Shown here in pieces: positions 7,614 to 15,052 of a stretch of DNA of 64,000 nucleotides. The notes beneath the pieces were generated by a model. It saw only the letters and a program-made list of their open reading frames with translations. It was not told the DNA's origin and made no database searches. The position numbers and the translations under genes are program-made. Source of the stretch: Candidatus Coatesiibacteriota bacterium. Its GTDB lineage: Bacteria > RBG-13-66-14 > B26-G2 > JAUVZD01. Location of the stretch: positions 1 to 64,000 of the forward strand of contig JAUVZD010000012.1 of the NCBI GenBank assembly GCA_030602715.1, written 5' to 3'. Position 1 is the stretch's first letter, and every line of letters begins with the position of its first letter.

Positions 7614-9623
7614 ATGAAGCTCACCCGCCGTGAATTCCTGAAGACTCTGTCCACCGCCGGAGCGGTGGTCGCCTCCGGCTCCTGGCTTCCGGCGCTCTCC
7701 GGCTGTGCGCCCAGCTTCAAGCCGGCAAAGGGCAAGGTGGTCATCCTGGGCTTTGACGGCGTGGAACCCACCTTGGTGGAAAGGTATATCGGTGAGGGCA
7801 AACTCCCCAATCTGGAAAAGCTGGCGGGGAGCGGTTACTACTCCCAGCTAACCACCACCAACCCCTCAGAATCCCCGGTCTGCTGGAGCGCCTTTGCCAC
7901 CGGCTCAAACCCCGGCAAGACCGGCATCTACGACTTCCTCTCCCGCGACCCCCAGACTTATATGCCGGCTTACTCCATCACCGACAAGGAGAAGCCCAAG
8001 TTCCTCTTCGGCGTCATTCCCTACAAGAAGGCTAAGATTATAAACATGCGCGCCGGTACCACCTTCTGGAGGACAGCTGCTCATAACAATATCAAGACCA
8101 CCGCCTTCCAGATGCCGGTCACCTTCCCCGCCGACGAGATGGAGGGGGGCAAGTGCATGTCCGGCTTGGGCGTCCCCGACATACGAGCCACCCAGGGCAC
8201 CTATCAATATTTCGCCACCGACCTCACCCCACAACAAGTGGGCGCCTCGGAGATGGGCGGAATCCTGCGCAAGATAATGGTGGTGGAGGGCAAGGTGCGC
8301 ACTCACATTGAGGGCGTCCCCGACCCCCGGGAGGAGGGCTTCAAGCCCATGCACAAAGCGATGTTCTTCCGGATAGACGGCGAGCGGGTAATAATAGAGC
8401 TGGACGGAGAGAGCCAGAAGGTCGGCGCCGGCTCCTGGAGCGACTGGTTCACGGTGACCTACGACATCGGTCCCCTGGTGCATATCCGGGGCATCTGCAA
8501 GTTCTTCGTCAAGCAGGTGAAACCAGAACTGCAGGTCTATTTATCCCCCATAGACTTCCATCCCGCCGACGACATAATCCCCAACTTCAATCCCTCCGAC
8601 TTCGGCAAGGAGCTTATAGAGACGGTGGGGCTCTTCCGCACCCGGGGCTGGGCGATTGATAATATGGCTCACACCGAGGAGGTCATAGACGACAAGACCT
8701 TTTTGGAGGACTTGTTTATGGTGGAGGAAGCCCGCCGGGAGATGACCCTCCACCTTCTGGACAACGACCCCTCGGACCTGTTCATCTCCATATTTCAAGC
8801 CACCGACCGCGTCCAGCACAACTTCTTCCGCTTCCTGGACACGAAGCATCCCCGCTACGACCCCGCCCTGGAGGGAGAGTTCGGCGGCGCCATACTCTCG
8901 GTATATCAGCACATGGACCAGGTGGTGGGAGAGGTGGTGAAGCGCATTGACAAGGACACGGTGCTGATGGTGATGTCCGATCACGGCTTCCACTCCTTCC
9001 GCAGGGGGGTCAACTTGAACACCTGGTTGGCAAAAAGCGGCTACATGACCCTGAAGGGCTCAGGCATCGGCGAGGATAAGGAATACAACCTGGACGACCT
9101 CTTCGGACAGGGGCAGTTCTGGCCCAATGTGAACTGGACCAAGACCCAGGCTTACGCTCTGGGGCTGGGGCAGATATACATCAACAAGGTCGGTCGGGAG
9201 CGCTACGGCACGGTGTTGGGCGGCGCTGATTATGACCGGTTGCTAGACAAGATAATCAAGGAACTATCCGCCCTCACCGACGAGGACGGCACCCCGGCGG
9301 TAAGCGGGGTTTATAAGGGAACCGACATCTGGCACGGACCGGAGATGCACCGAGCGCCGGACCTGCAGGTGGGCTTCCCCGACGGCTACCGGGTCTCCTG
9401 GCAGACCTGCCTGGGGGGCATCCCCGCGGACACCATTGAGGACAACACCAAGATCTGGAGCGGGGACCACTGCTCGCTTGAGCCCTCCATAACCAAGGGC
9501 ACCATCTTCTGCAACCGCAAGCTGGGTGGTGGCAGTCCGAACATAATGGACCTAGCCCCCACCGCGCTCAAGATGCTGGGGGTTGATGTGCCCAAGGAAT
9601 ATGACGGGGTGAGTTTGTTGTAG
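7614..9623 (+). CDS. Tat-exported alkaline phosphatase superfamily (type I phosphodiesterase) lipoprotein
   Basis: The 669-residue protein opens with a twin-arginine signal (RREFLK at residues 5-10) that ends in LSGC, so Cys31 may be lipidated. The mature part has the type I phosphodiesterase/nucleotide pyrophosphatase pattern. VVILGFDG supplies the first metal Asp (D48), and the SESPVCWSAFATG loop holds the probable nucleophile Ser87. TDRVQHNFF, MSDHGFHSF and GDHC supply the remaining metal ligands. It is predicted to cleave phosphate esters on the outer side of the inner membrane; the substrate cannot be read from sequence. The start is ATG after AGGA. The gene stands alone between its own promoter and terminator. 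Confidence 0.85.
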   Translation: MKLTRREFLKTLSTAGAVVASGSWLPALSGCAPSFKPAKGKVVILGFDGVEPTLVERYIGEGKLPNLEKLAGSGYYSQLTTTNPSESPVCWSAFATGSNPGKTGIYDFLSRDPQTYMPAYSITDKEKPKFLFGVIPYKKAKIINMRAGTTFWRTAAHNNIKTTAFQMPVTFPADEMEGGKCMSGLGVPDIRATQGTYQYFATDLTPQQVGASEMGGILRKIMVVEGKVRTHIEGVPDPREEGFKPMHKAMFFRIDGERVIIELDGESQKVGAGSWSDWFTVTYDIGPLVHIRGICKFFVKQVKPELQVYLSPIDFHPADDIIPNFNPSDFGKELIETVGLFRTRGWAIDNMAHTEEVIDDKTFLEDLFMVEEARREMTLHLLDNDPSDLFISIFQATDRVQHNFFRFLDTKHPRYDPALEGEFGGAILSVYQHMDQVVGEVVKRIDKDTVLMVMSDHGFHSFRRGVNLNTWLAKSGYMTLKGSGIGEDKEYNLDDLFGQGQFWPNVNWTKTQAYALGLGQIYINKVGRERYGTVLGGADYDRLLDKIIKELSALTDEDGTPAVSGVYKGTDIWHGPEMHRAPDLQVGFPDGYRVSWQTCLGGIPADTIEDNTKIWSGDHCSLEPSITKGTIFCNRKLGGGSPNIMDLAPTALKMLGVDVPKEYDGVSLL

Positions 9624-9659
9624 GGGGTGGGGGGGTTGAGTATTCAGTAAATTAAGTAA

Positions 9660-9684
9660 GGGCGGCATAGAATACCGCCCTTTT
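9660..9684 (+). terminator. Terminator of the phosphodiesterase-like gene
   Basis: GGGCGG, a nine-base loop and CCGCCC are followed by TTTTATT. Confidence 0.8.
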
Positions 9685-9715
9685 ATTGATGTGCTCAATT
9701 ACACAAAATCACCAA

Positions 9716-9938
9716 CTACAATAACTTTGTAAATTCGTCAACTGTTAAGCCTGCGTCTCTTATCAACTTTCTCAATAAACCAACTTTTACGTATTTATGA
9801 TTCGGGATGGATAACATCGGCATTTCAACATTCTCATTATATAATATGGCTCCCGGTCTGATGGTCAATATAATATCCAATATTATTGAAGGCTTTGACG
9901 ACTTCTTTAGGTTTCAAGCCTCTAGGCAATTTACTAAC
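9716..9938 (-). pseudogene. hicA: Decayed HicA-type mRNA interferase toxin
   Basis: Reading directly on from the hicB stop codon, the frame encodes SKLPRGLKPKEVVKAF...GYYIDHQTGSHII. It then hits TAA; a shift of one base near 9840 restores NENVEMPMLSIPNHKYVKVG...AGLTVDEF to a TAG at 9716. This is the complete HicA/YcfA pattern, including the catalytic His in GSH. The expected start codon is also missing: GTT stands where ATG or GTG is expected, directly after the hicB stop. Two independent lesions make an active toxin unlikely. Confidence 0.75.
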
Positions 9939-10145
9939 CTATAGGGATACCTCAATCTCCATCTCCTGAGGAATTGGACGATTGTGTTTTTTAAAAACTT
10001 CAACATACCCTTTTATCGCATCGCCAATATTTTCCAGGGCTTCATCAAGCGTCTCCCCCTGAGAATGGCAACCCGGAAGCGACGGGCAGGAGACTATGTA
10101 GCCCCCCTCCTCTATATCGGGTTCTACAATTACTTTAAATCTCAT
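9939..10145 (-). CDS. hicB: HicB-type antitoxin
   Basis: The 68-residue product has the HicB fold: MRFKVIVEPDIEEGGYIVSCPSLPGC, then GETLDEALENIGDAI and an amphipathic helix. HicB binds and blocks HicA and usually represses its own operon. It has only the partial RNase H-like domain, with no DNA-binding extension. The start is ATG 10145 after GGAGGT; an in-frame TTG four codons earlier contains the ribosome site and is less likely. Because the hicA next to it is broken, this antitoxin is probably an orphan. Confidence 0.85.
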   Translation of the reverse strand: MRFKVIVEPDIEEGGYIVSCPSLPGCHSQGETLDEALENIGDAIKGYVEVFKKHNRPIPQEMEIEVSL

Positions 10146-10283
10146 ACTGACCTCCAAGGTGCACTATATCATAAGAATTATGGGGAAGGAAGAATTTCAG
10201 GTCATATTTTAACATGTAGCGTATTCGGAATCTAAGTTACAGGAACCTGATGAGGGAGGCGGGTCAAAGAGCCGACGGCCAAA

Positions 10284-10458
10284 CTACTTAAATATCGCCT
10301 TGATGCTACCTAAGGAGGTGGGCTGGATGTGCTGGGTAGTTGTCATAGGTATTGTTGAGACCAGGGGCTAGCGACGGGCTACTCCACTGAGCAGCAAAGG
10401 CTGCAGTAGGAATTAGTGCCGTTAAAATCAGGCAAAATAGAATCTTATTCCTTTTCAC
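10284..10458 (-). pseudogene. Relic of the tandem secreted-protein family
   Basis: A GTG at 10458 with AGAGGTGG before it opens a good signal peptide (VKRNKILFCLILTALIP...AFA) and about 25 further codons. One base out of frame, just before a TAG at 10284, the sequence reads IQPTSLGSIKAIFK. This matches the C-terminal tail QPTSLGYIKAMYE of the proteins at 538 and 1770. The two ends of such a gene therefore sit here without the middle. The simplest reading is an internal deletion that left a frameshifted stub. Confidence 0.6.
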
Positions 10459-10540
10459 TAAAACCACCTCTAAAATAATGCTTTAACGAATATTCTTCCT
10501 TGCCCTCATCAAATAACGAACATACACAATAATCAGATTA

Positions 10541-10888
10541 TTAAAGACCCGAACTCTCATAAATTACCTCCCCCTCATCCTTCGCAGTCTGTATCATCAA
10601 GGAACTTCCTCTTCCCCACTCTAAATCTGAATAGTATAATATATCCACTGGCCTTCTCAACCTTTCAACCAACGCCCGATGTATTCCTGAAGCATTATCT
10701 AACCTCTCAAAGATATCCATATCATTAAAAGAAGGTGAGATTACGATGATATCCACATCGCTCCCCTCCCCCTCATCACCCCTTACGAAAGAACCGAAGA
10801 TAACGATTTTACTGATGGAGATACCCCTCCGGGCAAACAACCTTAACACTATATCTTTTAAGTCTCTTTCAATTTCTCTTTCAACCAC
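10541..10888 (-). CDS. MNT-type minimal nucleotidyltransferase
   Basis: The 115-residue protein is a stand-alone nucleotidyltransferase domain of the kind paired with HEPN proteins. Gly32-Ser33, ten residues, then D44-V-D46 make the exact GS-x10-DxD motif of MntA-like antitoxins, which in the studied HepT/MntA system AMPylate the toxin. The start is GTG 10888 with AAAGGA upstream. It overlaps the end of the extended HEPN reading frame, so the two genes were translationally coupled. Confidence 0.85.
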   Translation of the reverse strand: MVEREIERDLKDIVLRLFARRGISISKIVIFGSFVRGDEGEGSDVDIIVISPSFNDMDIFERLDNASGIHRALVERLRRPVDILYYSDLEWGRGSSLMIQTAKDEGEVIYESSGL

Positions 10889-10938
10889 AGCAATAAATCC
10901 TTTGTTTGGGTCAAAACTTCTCTCACTCCGCTCTTCTT

Positions 10939-11259
10939 CTAATGTTTCAAAATGCTTTTTACGTCATCCGGGTATCTGGTGGGGACGCTTAAATCGTGGA
11001 GTTTATCCAGAAATTCTTGCTGGTCTTTTTTTAGGTCAAGTCTTAACTCAACGCTCAAATACACTAAATCGTGGGGCCTTGTCGGCTTCTCCTTGAATTT
11101 CTTTAAATAAAGCCCCTTAAGCGCCTTCTCAATTGATAGATGGCACATAAAAATAGAGTAAATTAACTTATCTGCTTCAAACATCGCCCGGGCGGTATCA
11201 AAGTCATAATCCGCCTGGAGAAACCACTCGTCAATCAGTCTTTTTATATCACCTTTCAT
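10939..11259 (-). CDS. HEPN-domain protein, C terminus cut by an in-frame TAG
   Basis: The open part (106 residues) matches the HEPN family that partners MNT nucleotidyltransferases. It has LIDEWFLQADYDFDTARAMFE, CHLSIEKALKGL and the PTRYPDDV segment. Family members normally continue with one more helix. Past the TAG at 10941-10939 the same frame goes on for 26 codons with KSGVREVLTQTKDLLLW...EKLKE and stops at 10858, inside the MNT start region. That is just the expected final helix, so the TAG looks like a recent nonsense mutation (or an assembly error). No RX4-6H ribonuclease motif is visible. ATG 11259 follows GAAGGA. Confidence 0.75.
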   Translation of the reverse strand: MKGDIKRLIDEWFLQADYDFDTARAMFEADKLIYSIFMCHLSIEKALKGLYLKKFKEKPTRPHDLVYLSVELRLDLKKDQQEFLDKLHDLSVPTRYPDDVKSILKH

Positions 11260-11333
11260 AATCCTTCAAATTCTCCACCTCCAATTCTACAACAAAACCT
11301 CACCATTTCAAACAGAAGTTCAAAAATCCCCCC

Positions 11334-11759
11334 CTACCCCTCCCCCGCCACAGCGATATCCAGCCTCCCAGCTTTTATCTCCGCCAACAGATAATCATAC
11401 ATCTCCTTGGCGACCTGGGGGTTCTCCAAGCCGATGATGGGCTGAAACTGCAGGGTGTATTTTCCCCCGTCACCGGCGATTATGACCAGCACCTGAGCTA
11501 TGAGCGAACCCAGCGGACTGTGCGCCATCTCGGCGATGTCCGTTAGGCGTATCTCCAAGAACTCCTTCAGTTTGCCGAAGGCGCTCACTCTAAGTAGCAT
11601 CAGTCTGCGGTCGGTTAATCCCACATAGAAGAAGCGGTTCTTCCACAAGGCGAAATCCGCCGCTATTACCGCATAGCCCCAGTATTTCAACTCCTCTCCG
11701 CCCTCCAGGTGGACGGCTAGCCCCTGCCTCATCTTCTTCTTGGTCAGGCGTATTCCCAT
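11334..11759 (-). CDS. PH-like domain protein of unknown function
   Basis: The 141-residue protein is cytosolic, with no signal peptide. The pattern of strands, with LTDRRLMLLRVS followed by IRLTDIAEM and VLVIIAGDGGKYTLQF, resembles bacterial pleckstrin-homology-like (bPH) domains, which often read lipids or protein partners. The ATG at 11759 is preferred because GAGGTG stands six bases upstream; a GTG three codons earlier is possible. It lies downstream of tRNA-Gly but beyond a terminator. Nothing in the context indicates a partner. Confidence 0.55.
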   Translation of the reverse strand: MGIRLTKKKMRQGLAVHLEGGEELKYWGYAVIAADFALWKNRFFYVGLTDRRLMLLRVSAFGKLKEFLEIRLTDIAEMAHSPLGSLIAQVLVIIAGDGGKYTLQFQPIIGLENPQVAKEMYDYLLAEIKAGRLDIAVAGEG

Positions 11760-11785
11760 CCTTGTCACCTCACAGGGAAAATTAT

Positions 11786-11806
11786 GCCCCCCATCAGCCG
11801 GGGGGC
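11786..11806 (-). terminator. Terminator behind tRNA-Gly
   Basis: GCCCCCC/GGGGGGC stem with a seven-base loop on the minus strand, followed by ATAATTTT. It lies eight bases after the tRNA CCA end. Confidence 0.7.
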
Positions 11807-11813
11807 TACGATT

Positions 11814-11890
11814 TGGAGCGGGAGACGGGACTCGAACCCGCGACTCTCAGCTTGGAAGGCTGAAGCTCTAGCCGGCTGAGCTACTCCCGC
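11814..11890 (-). tRNA. tRNA-Gly (anticodon TCC)
   Basis: The cloverleaf closes with acceptor GCGGGAG/CTCCCGC and anticodon stem TCAGC/GCTGA with loop CTTCCAA. The T loop is GTTCGAGTC. CCA is encoded after a U at the discriminator position. Confidence 0.95.
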
Positions 11891-12021
11891 ATCTATGTCA
11901 ATTAAACCACCGATTCAACCCAATTAAACGATTGGCAAATAAAAGCGACTGGCAAAGCCATCAAAAACCGCCCCGCTTGCAGAGTGTCCATGGACGGCTG
12001 GTAAAACTCCGGGGATAGGGA

Positions 12022-12258
12022 TTAGTCCTCCCGAATCTGGATCACATTGCAGGTGGTGGTCTTCTTCACCCCTTCAATGGTTTGGATTTTATCCATGACA
12101 ATTCTACCGATATTGTAGGGCTCCGCCTCTAACTCGGCGATGATATCGTATGGACCCAGCAAAGCATCCACATGATGAACTTTGTCCAGCACCTCCACCG
12201 CATCAAAGACCGTATTTATCTTGCCGGACTCCACTTCAATGAGCACATAAGCTTTCAT
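12022..12258 (-). CDS. Stand-alone Lrp/AsnC ligand-binding (RAM) domain protein
   Basis: The 78-residue protein consists only of the AsnC C-terminal regulatory domain: AYVLIEVESGKI, then GPYDIIAELEA and a closing strand CNVIQI. The DNA-binding helix-turn-helix of full Lrp proteins is absent. Such short versions bind small ligands (often amino acids) and form oligomers, and may modulate full-length Lrp proteins. ATG 12258 is preferred over the ATG one codon earlier because GGAGGT is then six bases away. The gene lies 31 bases downstream of tRNA-Tyr and probably shares its promoter. Confidence 0.85.
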   Translation of the reverse strand: MKAYVLIEVESGKINTVFDAVEVLDKVHHVDALLGPYDIIAELEAEPYNIGRIVMDKIQTIEGVKKTTTCNVIQIRED

Positions 12259-12289
12259 CATTTGACCTCCGTCGTTGAAAAAATAGTGC

Positions 12290-12374
12290 TGGTGGAGGGG
12301 GGAGGATTCGAACCTCCGAAGGCTTCGCCGACAGATTTACAGTCTGTTCCCTTTGGCCACTCGGGAACCCCTCC
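12290..12374 (-). tRNA. tRNA-Tyr (anticodon GTA)
   Basis: Acceptor GGAGGGG/CCCCTCC, anticodon stem ACAGA/TCTGT with loop CTGTAAA, and a long variable arm as in bacterial class II tRNA-Tyr. ACCA is encoded at the 3' end. Confidence 0.95.
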
Positions 12375-12388
12375 ACCGGGTAAATACA

Positions 12389-12417
12389 AATATACAATAA
12401 CTAATCCCACTTGGCAA
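12389..12417 (-). promoter_or_regulatory. tRNA-Tyr promoter
   Basis: TTGCCA (12417-12412), 17-bp spacer, TATATT (12394-12389) on the minus strand, each five of six to consensus, 14 bases before the mature tRNA. Confidence 0.65.
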
Positions 12418-12433
12418 GGGGGAAAATCACATT

Positions 12434-13456
12434 TCAGGCAAGAGGGCTATGGGGGGGTGTCCTCTGCTTGACGCTGGTCACATCGCACGGACCGCAAATC
12501 TCACGCTGGCGACGGCGAAACTCAGCCAGATTTCGTCCCCTCCAGATCCCTTCAGCTGTGGCGCTCTCAATATCCCCCACGATATATCGGGGCAAGGCAC
12601 AGCAGGGGCTGACCTCCCCATCAACGGTGATGTAGAGATAATCAAATATCTTGGGGCAGTCCCGCCCCCCACGATGGAGCAGGCTCTTGAAGGCTCTGAA
12701 CAGCATTCGGCGAAGTCCCTTACCCCTGCCAATGTAGGTGCACGCAAGCTCGGTTCCGCTTCCAGCCAGCTCCATCTGCACTCTTTTGAGTATGGTCCTC
12801 TCTTCAGCGGGGCTGGGACGCCTCAAGTCCGGCTTGAAGCGAACATCCAATCTGGTGATGTTTACCGTATCCACCCCGTGTTCCTTTGCAAAGCGCACCA
12901 ACTCCAGTAGCCTATCCTCCCCTCCCCGATGGAGGGTGGCTCGGACGGTCACTCTGGGAGCCCCGCTTCTCCCCCGGGCTTTGAGAAAAGCGGAAACATT
13001 TCCGGCGACCACCCTCCCTGAGGGATGCCCGAACTCCCCCTCGCCAATACCCTCCATGGAGACCACTATCTCATCAATTCCGCTCGCCAGGAGCCCATCA
13101 GCCATCCTTCCTTTGAGCAGGGAGCCGTTAGTGGTCACCCCCAAATACAGACCCCTTCTCTTAATTGCGGATATTATCTCCATCAGATGGGGGTGGGAGA
13201 GCGGCTCCCCCCAGCCGAAAAGCTGAACCTCACGCAAGCTACTCAGGGAAGAGAACCACGCAAGCGCCCGGTGGAATACCTCCAGGGACATCTCCCGTTC
13301 CGGTAGGGCAAAATCCTTCCGCTGACACATAGGACAGGAGAAGTTGCAGATATTGGTCAATTCCAGGTGGATACGAAGGGGCAGGGGCGGATAAAGCCCA
13401 AAAACCCGGCGAGCACCCTCAACCAGGAAGGAGAATATTGACCGCTCTTCATTCAT
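12434..13456 (-). CDS. Radical SAM protein with SPASM-like C terminus
   Basis: The 340-residue enzyme has the CX3CX2C iron-sulfur motif CNFSCPMC at residues 37-44, then GWGEPLSHP (the GGE-like SAM-binding motif) and a partial TIM barrel. Its C-terminal third carries a further Cys set (DCPKIFDYLYITVDGEVSPCC and ICGPC), like SPASM domains that hold auxiliary clusters. SPASM enzymes modify peptides or carry out related radical chemistry; the substrate is not evident and no precursor peptide was seen. The ATG at 13456 is chosen because upstream starts fall in tRNA-Thr. It has no clear ribosome site. It is probably co-transcribed with that tRNA. Confidence 0.8.
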   Translation of the reverse strand: MNEERSIFSFLVEGARRVFGLYPPLPLRIHLELTNICNFSCPMCQRKDFALPEREMSLEVFHRALAWFSSLSSLREVQLFGWGEPLSHPHLMEIISAIKRRGLYLGVTTNGSLLKGRMADGLLASGIDEIVVSMEGIGEGEFGHPSGRVVAGNVSAFLKARGRSGAPRVTVRATLHRGGEDRLLELVRFAKEHGVDTVNITRLDVRFKPDLRRPSPAEERTILKRVQMELAGSGTELACTYIGRGKGLRRMLFRAFKSLLHRGGRDCPKIFDYLYITVDGEVSPCCALPRYIVGDIESATAEGIWRGRNLAEFRRRQREICGPCDVTSVKQRTPPHSPLA

Positions 13457-13485
13457 CGGGTGATACGGGGGGGGGATATACGAAA

Positions 13486-13559
13486 AGCCCGCGGAGGGAT
13501 TTGAACCCACGACCTGCTGATTACAAATCAGCTGCTCTGGCCAACTGAGCTACACGGGC
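13486..13559 (-). tRNA. tRNA-Thr (anticodon TGT)
   Basis: Acceptor GCCCGTG/CGCGGGC, anticodon arm CTGAT-TTGTAAT-style with TGT centred, and T loop GTTCAAATC. CCA is not encoded, unlike the Gly and Tyr tRNAs nearby. Confidence 0.93.
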
Positions 13560-13570
13560 AAGTTACTAAG

Positions 13571-13597
13571 ATTATAGCACAGGTTGGGGAAAGTCAA
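13571..13597 (-). promoter_or_regulatory. tRNA-Thr promoter
   Basis: TTGACT, 15 bases, then TG-C-TATAAT on the minus strand. The extended -10 (TGnTATAAT) compensates for the short spacer. Confidence 0.65.
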
Positions 13598-13717
13598 GGG
13601 GCAAATCACAACTGCTTTAGAATTTCGGATATCAAGCTAAAGTTTAGACGAAAATTTCTCATCTATCGCCTTTTTATCGCTGAAAAAAGTCAGCCGTTAT
13701 GTTATAAATACACAGAT

Positions 13718-14941
13718 ATGCTGGAGATAGAATACGCCTTAAAGAGCGACATCGGCTTGATTCGTTCCGACAATGAGGACTGCGTTGGGGTGCGCAGTCC
13801 TCTGGACGACCGGGCGGGAAAGCGGGACCGCCACCTATTTGTAATCGCCGACGGCATGGGCGGGCAGGTAAAGGGGGAGGAAGCTGCACATGAGGCGGTG
13901 ATGGCAATCCTGACCCAGTTCATAGAGGATGCGCCCAAGGACAATTTCCCCCAGTGGCTATCCTCCGCCTACTCCAACGCCAACAGTCAAGTCCATCATC
14001 ACGGTGCAGGCGACCCTGAGGGGCGCAGGCGAGGCACAACCCTGACCAGCATGCTCATCGCCGGCGATATGGTTCACTTCGCTCATGTGGGCGACAGTAG
14101 AGCATATCTTATCCGCAACCAGAAGATGAAACGCCTGTCCACCGACCACACCATCGCCCAGGAGGCTGTCGGTGCCGGGACGATGACCGAGGAGCAGGCT
14201 CAGAGTAGCCCCAAGCGCAGTTACCTTACCCGGGCACTGGGTTACCGCCCCCGGGTGGAGGTGGACACCTTCCAGGGTAAAATTCATCCCGGTGATATCT
14301 TCGTCCTCACAACCGACGGCTTGACCAGCGAGGTGCCGGAGCAGATTATCTACGATGTTGCCAGCAAATATCCGCCACAGAGAGCGGTGGAGATGCTGGT
14401 CAAGATTGCCAACGAGCGCGGCGGGCGGGACAATATCTCCTTGCAGGTGATAAGGGTTCTGGGCAAAGCGAAACGAAGGCTGGATAGACGCATCGTCTAT
14501 TCTACGATAGCTGTGCTTGTAGCTATTCTGCTCACCCTGGGTATATTCCAGGTCGGCAAGAGATTACACTGGTTCGGGGGCGAAAAGCTGTCCCACAGGT
14601 TGGTAAATCTAATAGATGTGGAGACGATAACCGAGGTTGACGATTTCAAGGAGAAAGTATCCGCCCTGCAGGAGAAGGCGGAGAAGTTAAAGGGGTATGT
14701 CAGCGCCGAGGACGGAAAAAAGATAGACGAGATGAGCGAACAGTTGACCCAATTGCACAATAAGACCGATGAGAACAACCTGGACGCCAACAAGCCCTAT
14801 CTGCGCGACCTCAATCAACAGCTTCTGGAGATTCAAGCAAAATATTTATCCGGAAGCCTCGCTCCTCAGTTGGAGGAGCCGGCAGACGAGGAGGGTAAAG
14901 AGGAAGAGGGGGGGAAGCAGGAAAGCGAAAAAGAGAGGTAA
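13718..14941 (+). CDS. Membrane-anchored PP2C-type serine/threonine phosphatase
   Basis: The 407-residue protein has a cytoplasmic PP2C domain (about residues 1-245). It includes DIGLIRSDNED, the metal-binding D45-GMGG, VGDSRAYL, STDHT, TTDGL and GGRDN. One transmembrane helix (about 259-279) leads to a C-terminal region with coiled-coil character (DFKEKVSALQEKAEKLKG...) and a charged tail. The domain removes phosphate from Ser/Thr, usually opposing Hanks-type kinases, but no kinase gene is in the window. The ATG at 13718 lacks a Shine-Dalgarno sequence. A TATAAA element ends about nine bases before it, so the mRNA may be leaderless. Confidence 0.88.
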   Translation: MLEIEYALKSDIGLIRSDNEDCVGVRSPLDDRAGKRDRHLFVIADGMGGQVKGEEAAHEAVMAILTQFIEDAPKDNFPQWLSSAYSNANSQVHHHGAGDPEGRRRGTTLTSMLIAGDMVHFAHVGDSRAYLIRNQKMKRLSTDHTIAQEAVGAGTMTEEQAQSSPKRSYLTRALGYRPRVEVDTFQGKIHPGDIFVLTTDGLTSEVPEQIIYDVASKYPPQRAVEMLVKIANERGGRDNISLQVIRVLGKAKRRLDRRIVYSTIAVLVAILLTLGIFQVGKRLHWFGGEKLSHRLVNLIDVETITEVDDFKEKVSALQEKAEKLKGYVSAEDGKKIDEMSEQLTQLHNKTDENNLDANKPYLRDLNQQLLEIQAKYLSGSLAPQLEEPADEEGKEEEGGKQESEKER

Positions 14942-15052
14942 GGACAGTTTTTCTTGAGATGGAAATTTGGGATGAAACCCCACGCCTTTTCTATTAGCAT
15001 TTAGAACGACAATCTCCAAGCAATCAACCATTTTTTGAGATATGTTTGAGAT

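Noticed and set aside
10939..10941. TAG in the HEPN gene as a recoded sense codon
   Set aside because: TAG ends other well-supported genes in this window, and no further in-frame TAG was seen inside conserved genes.
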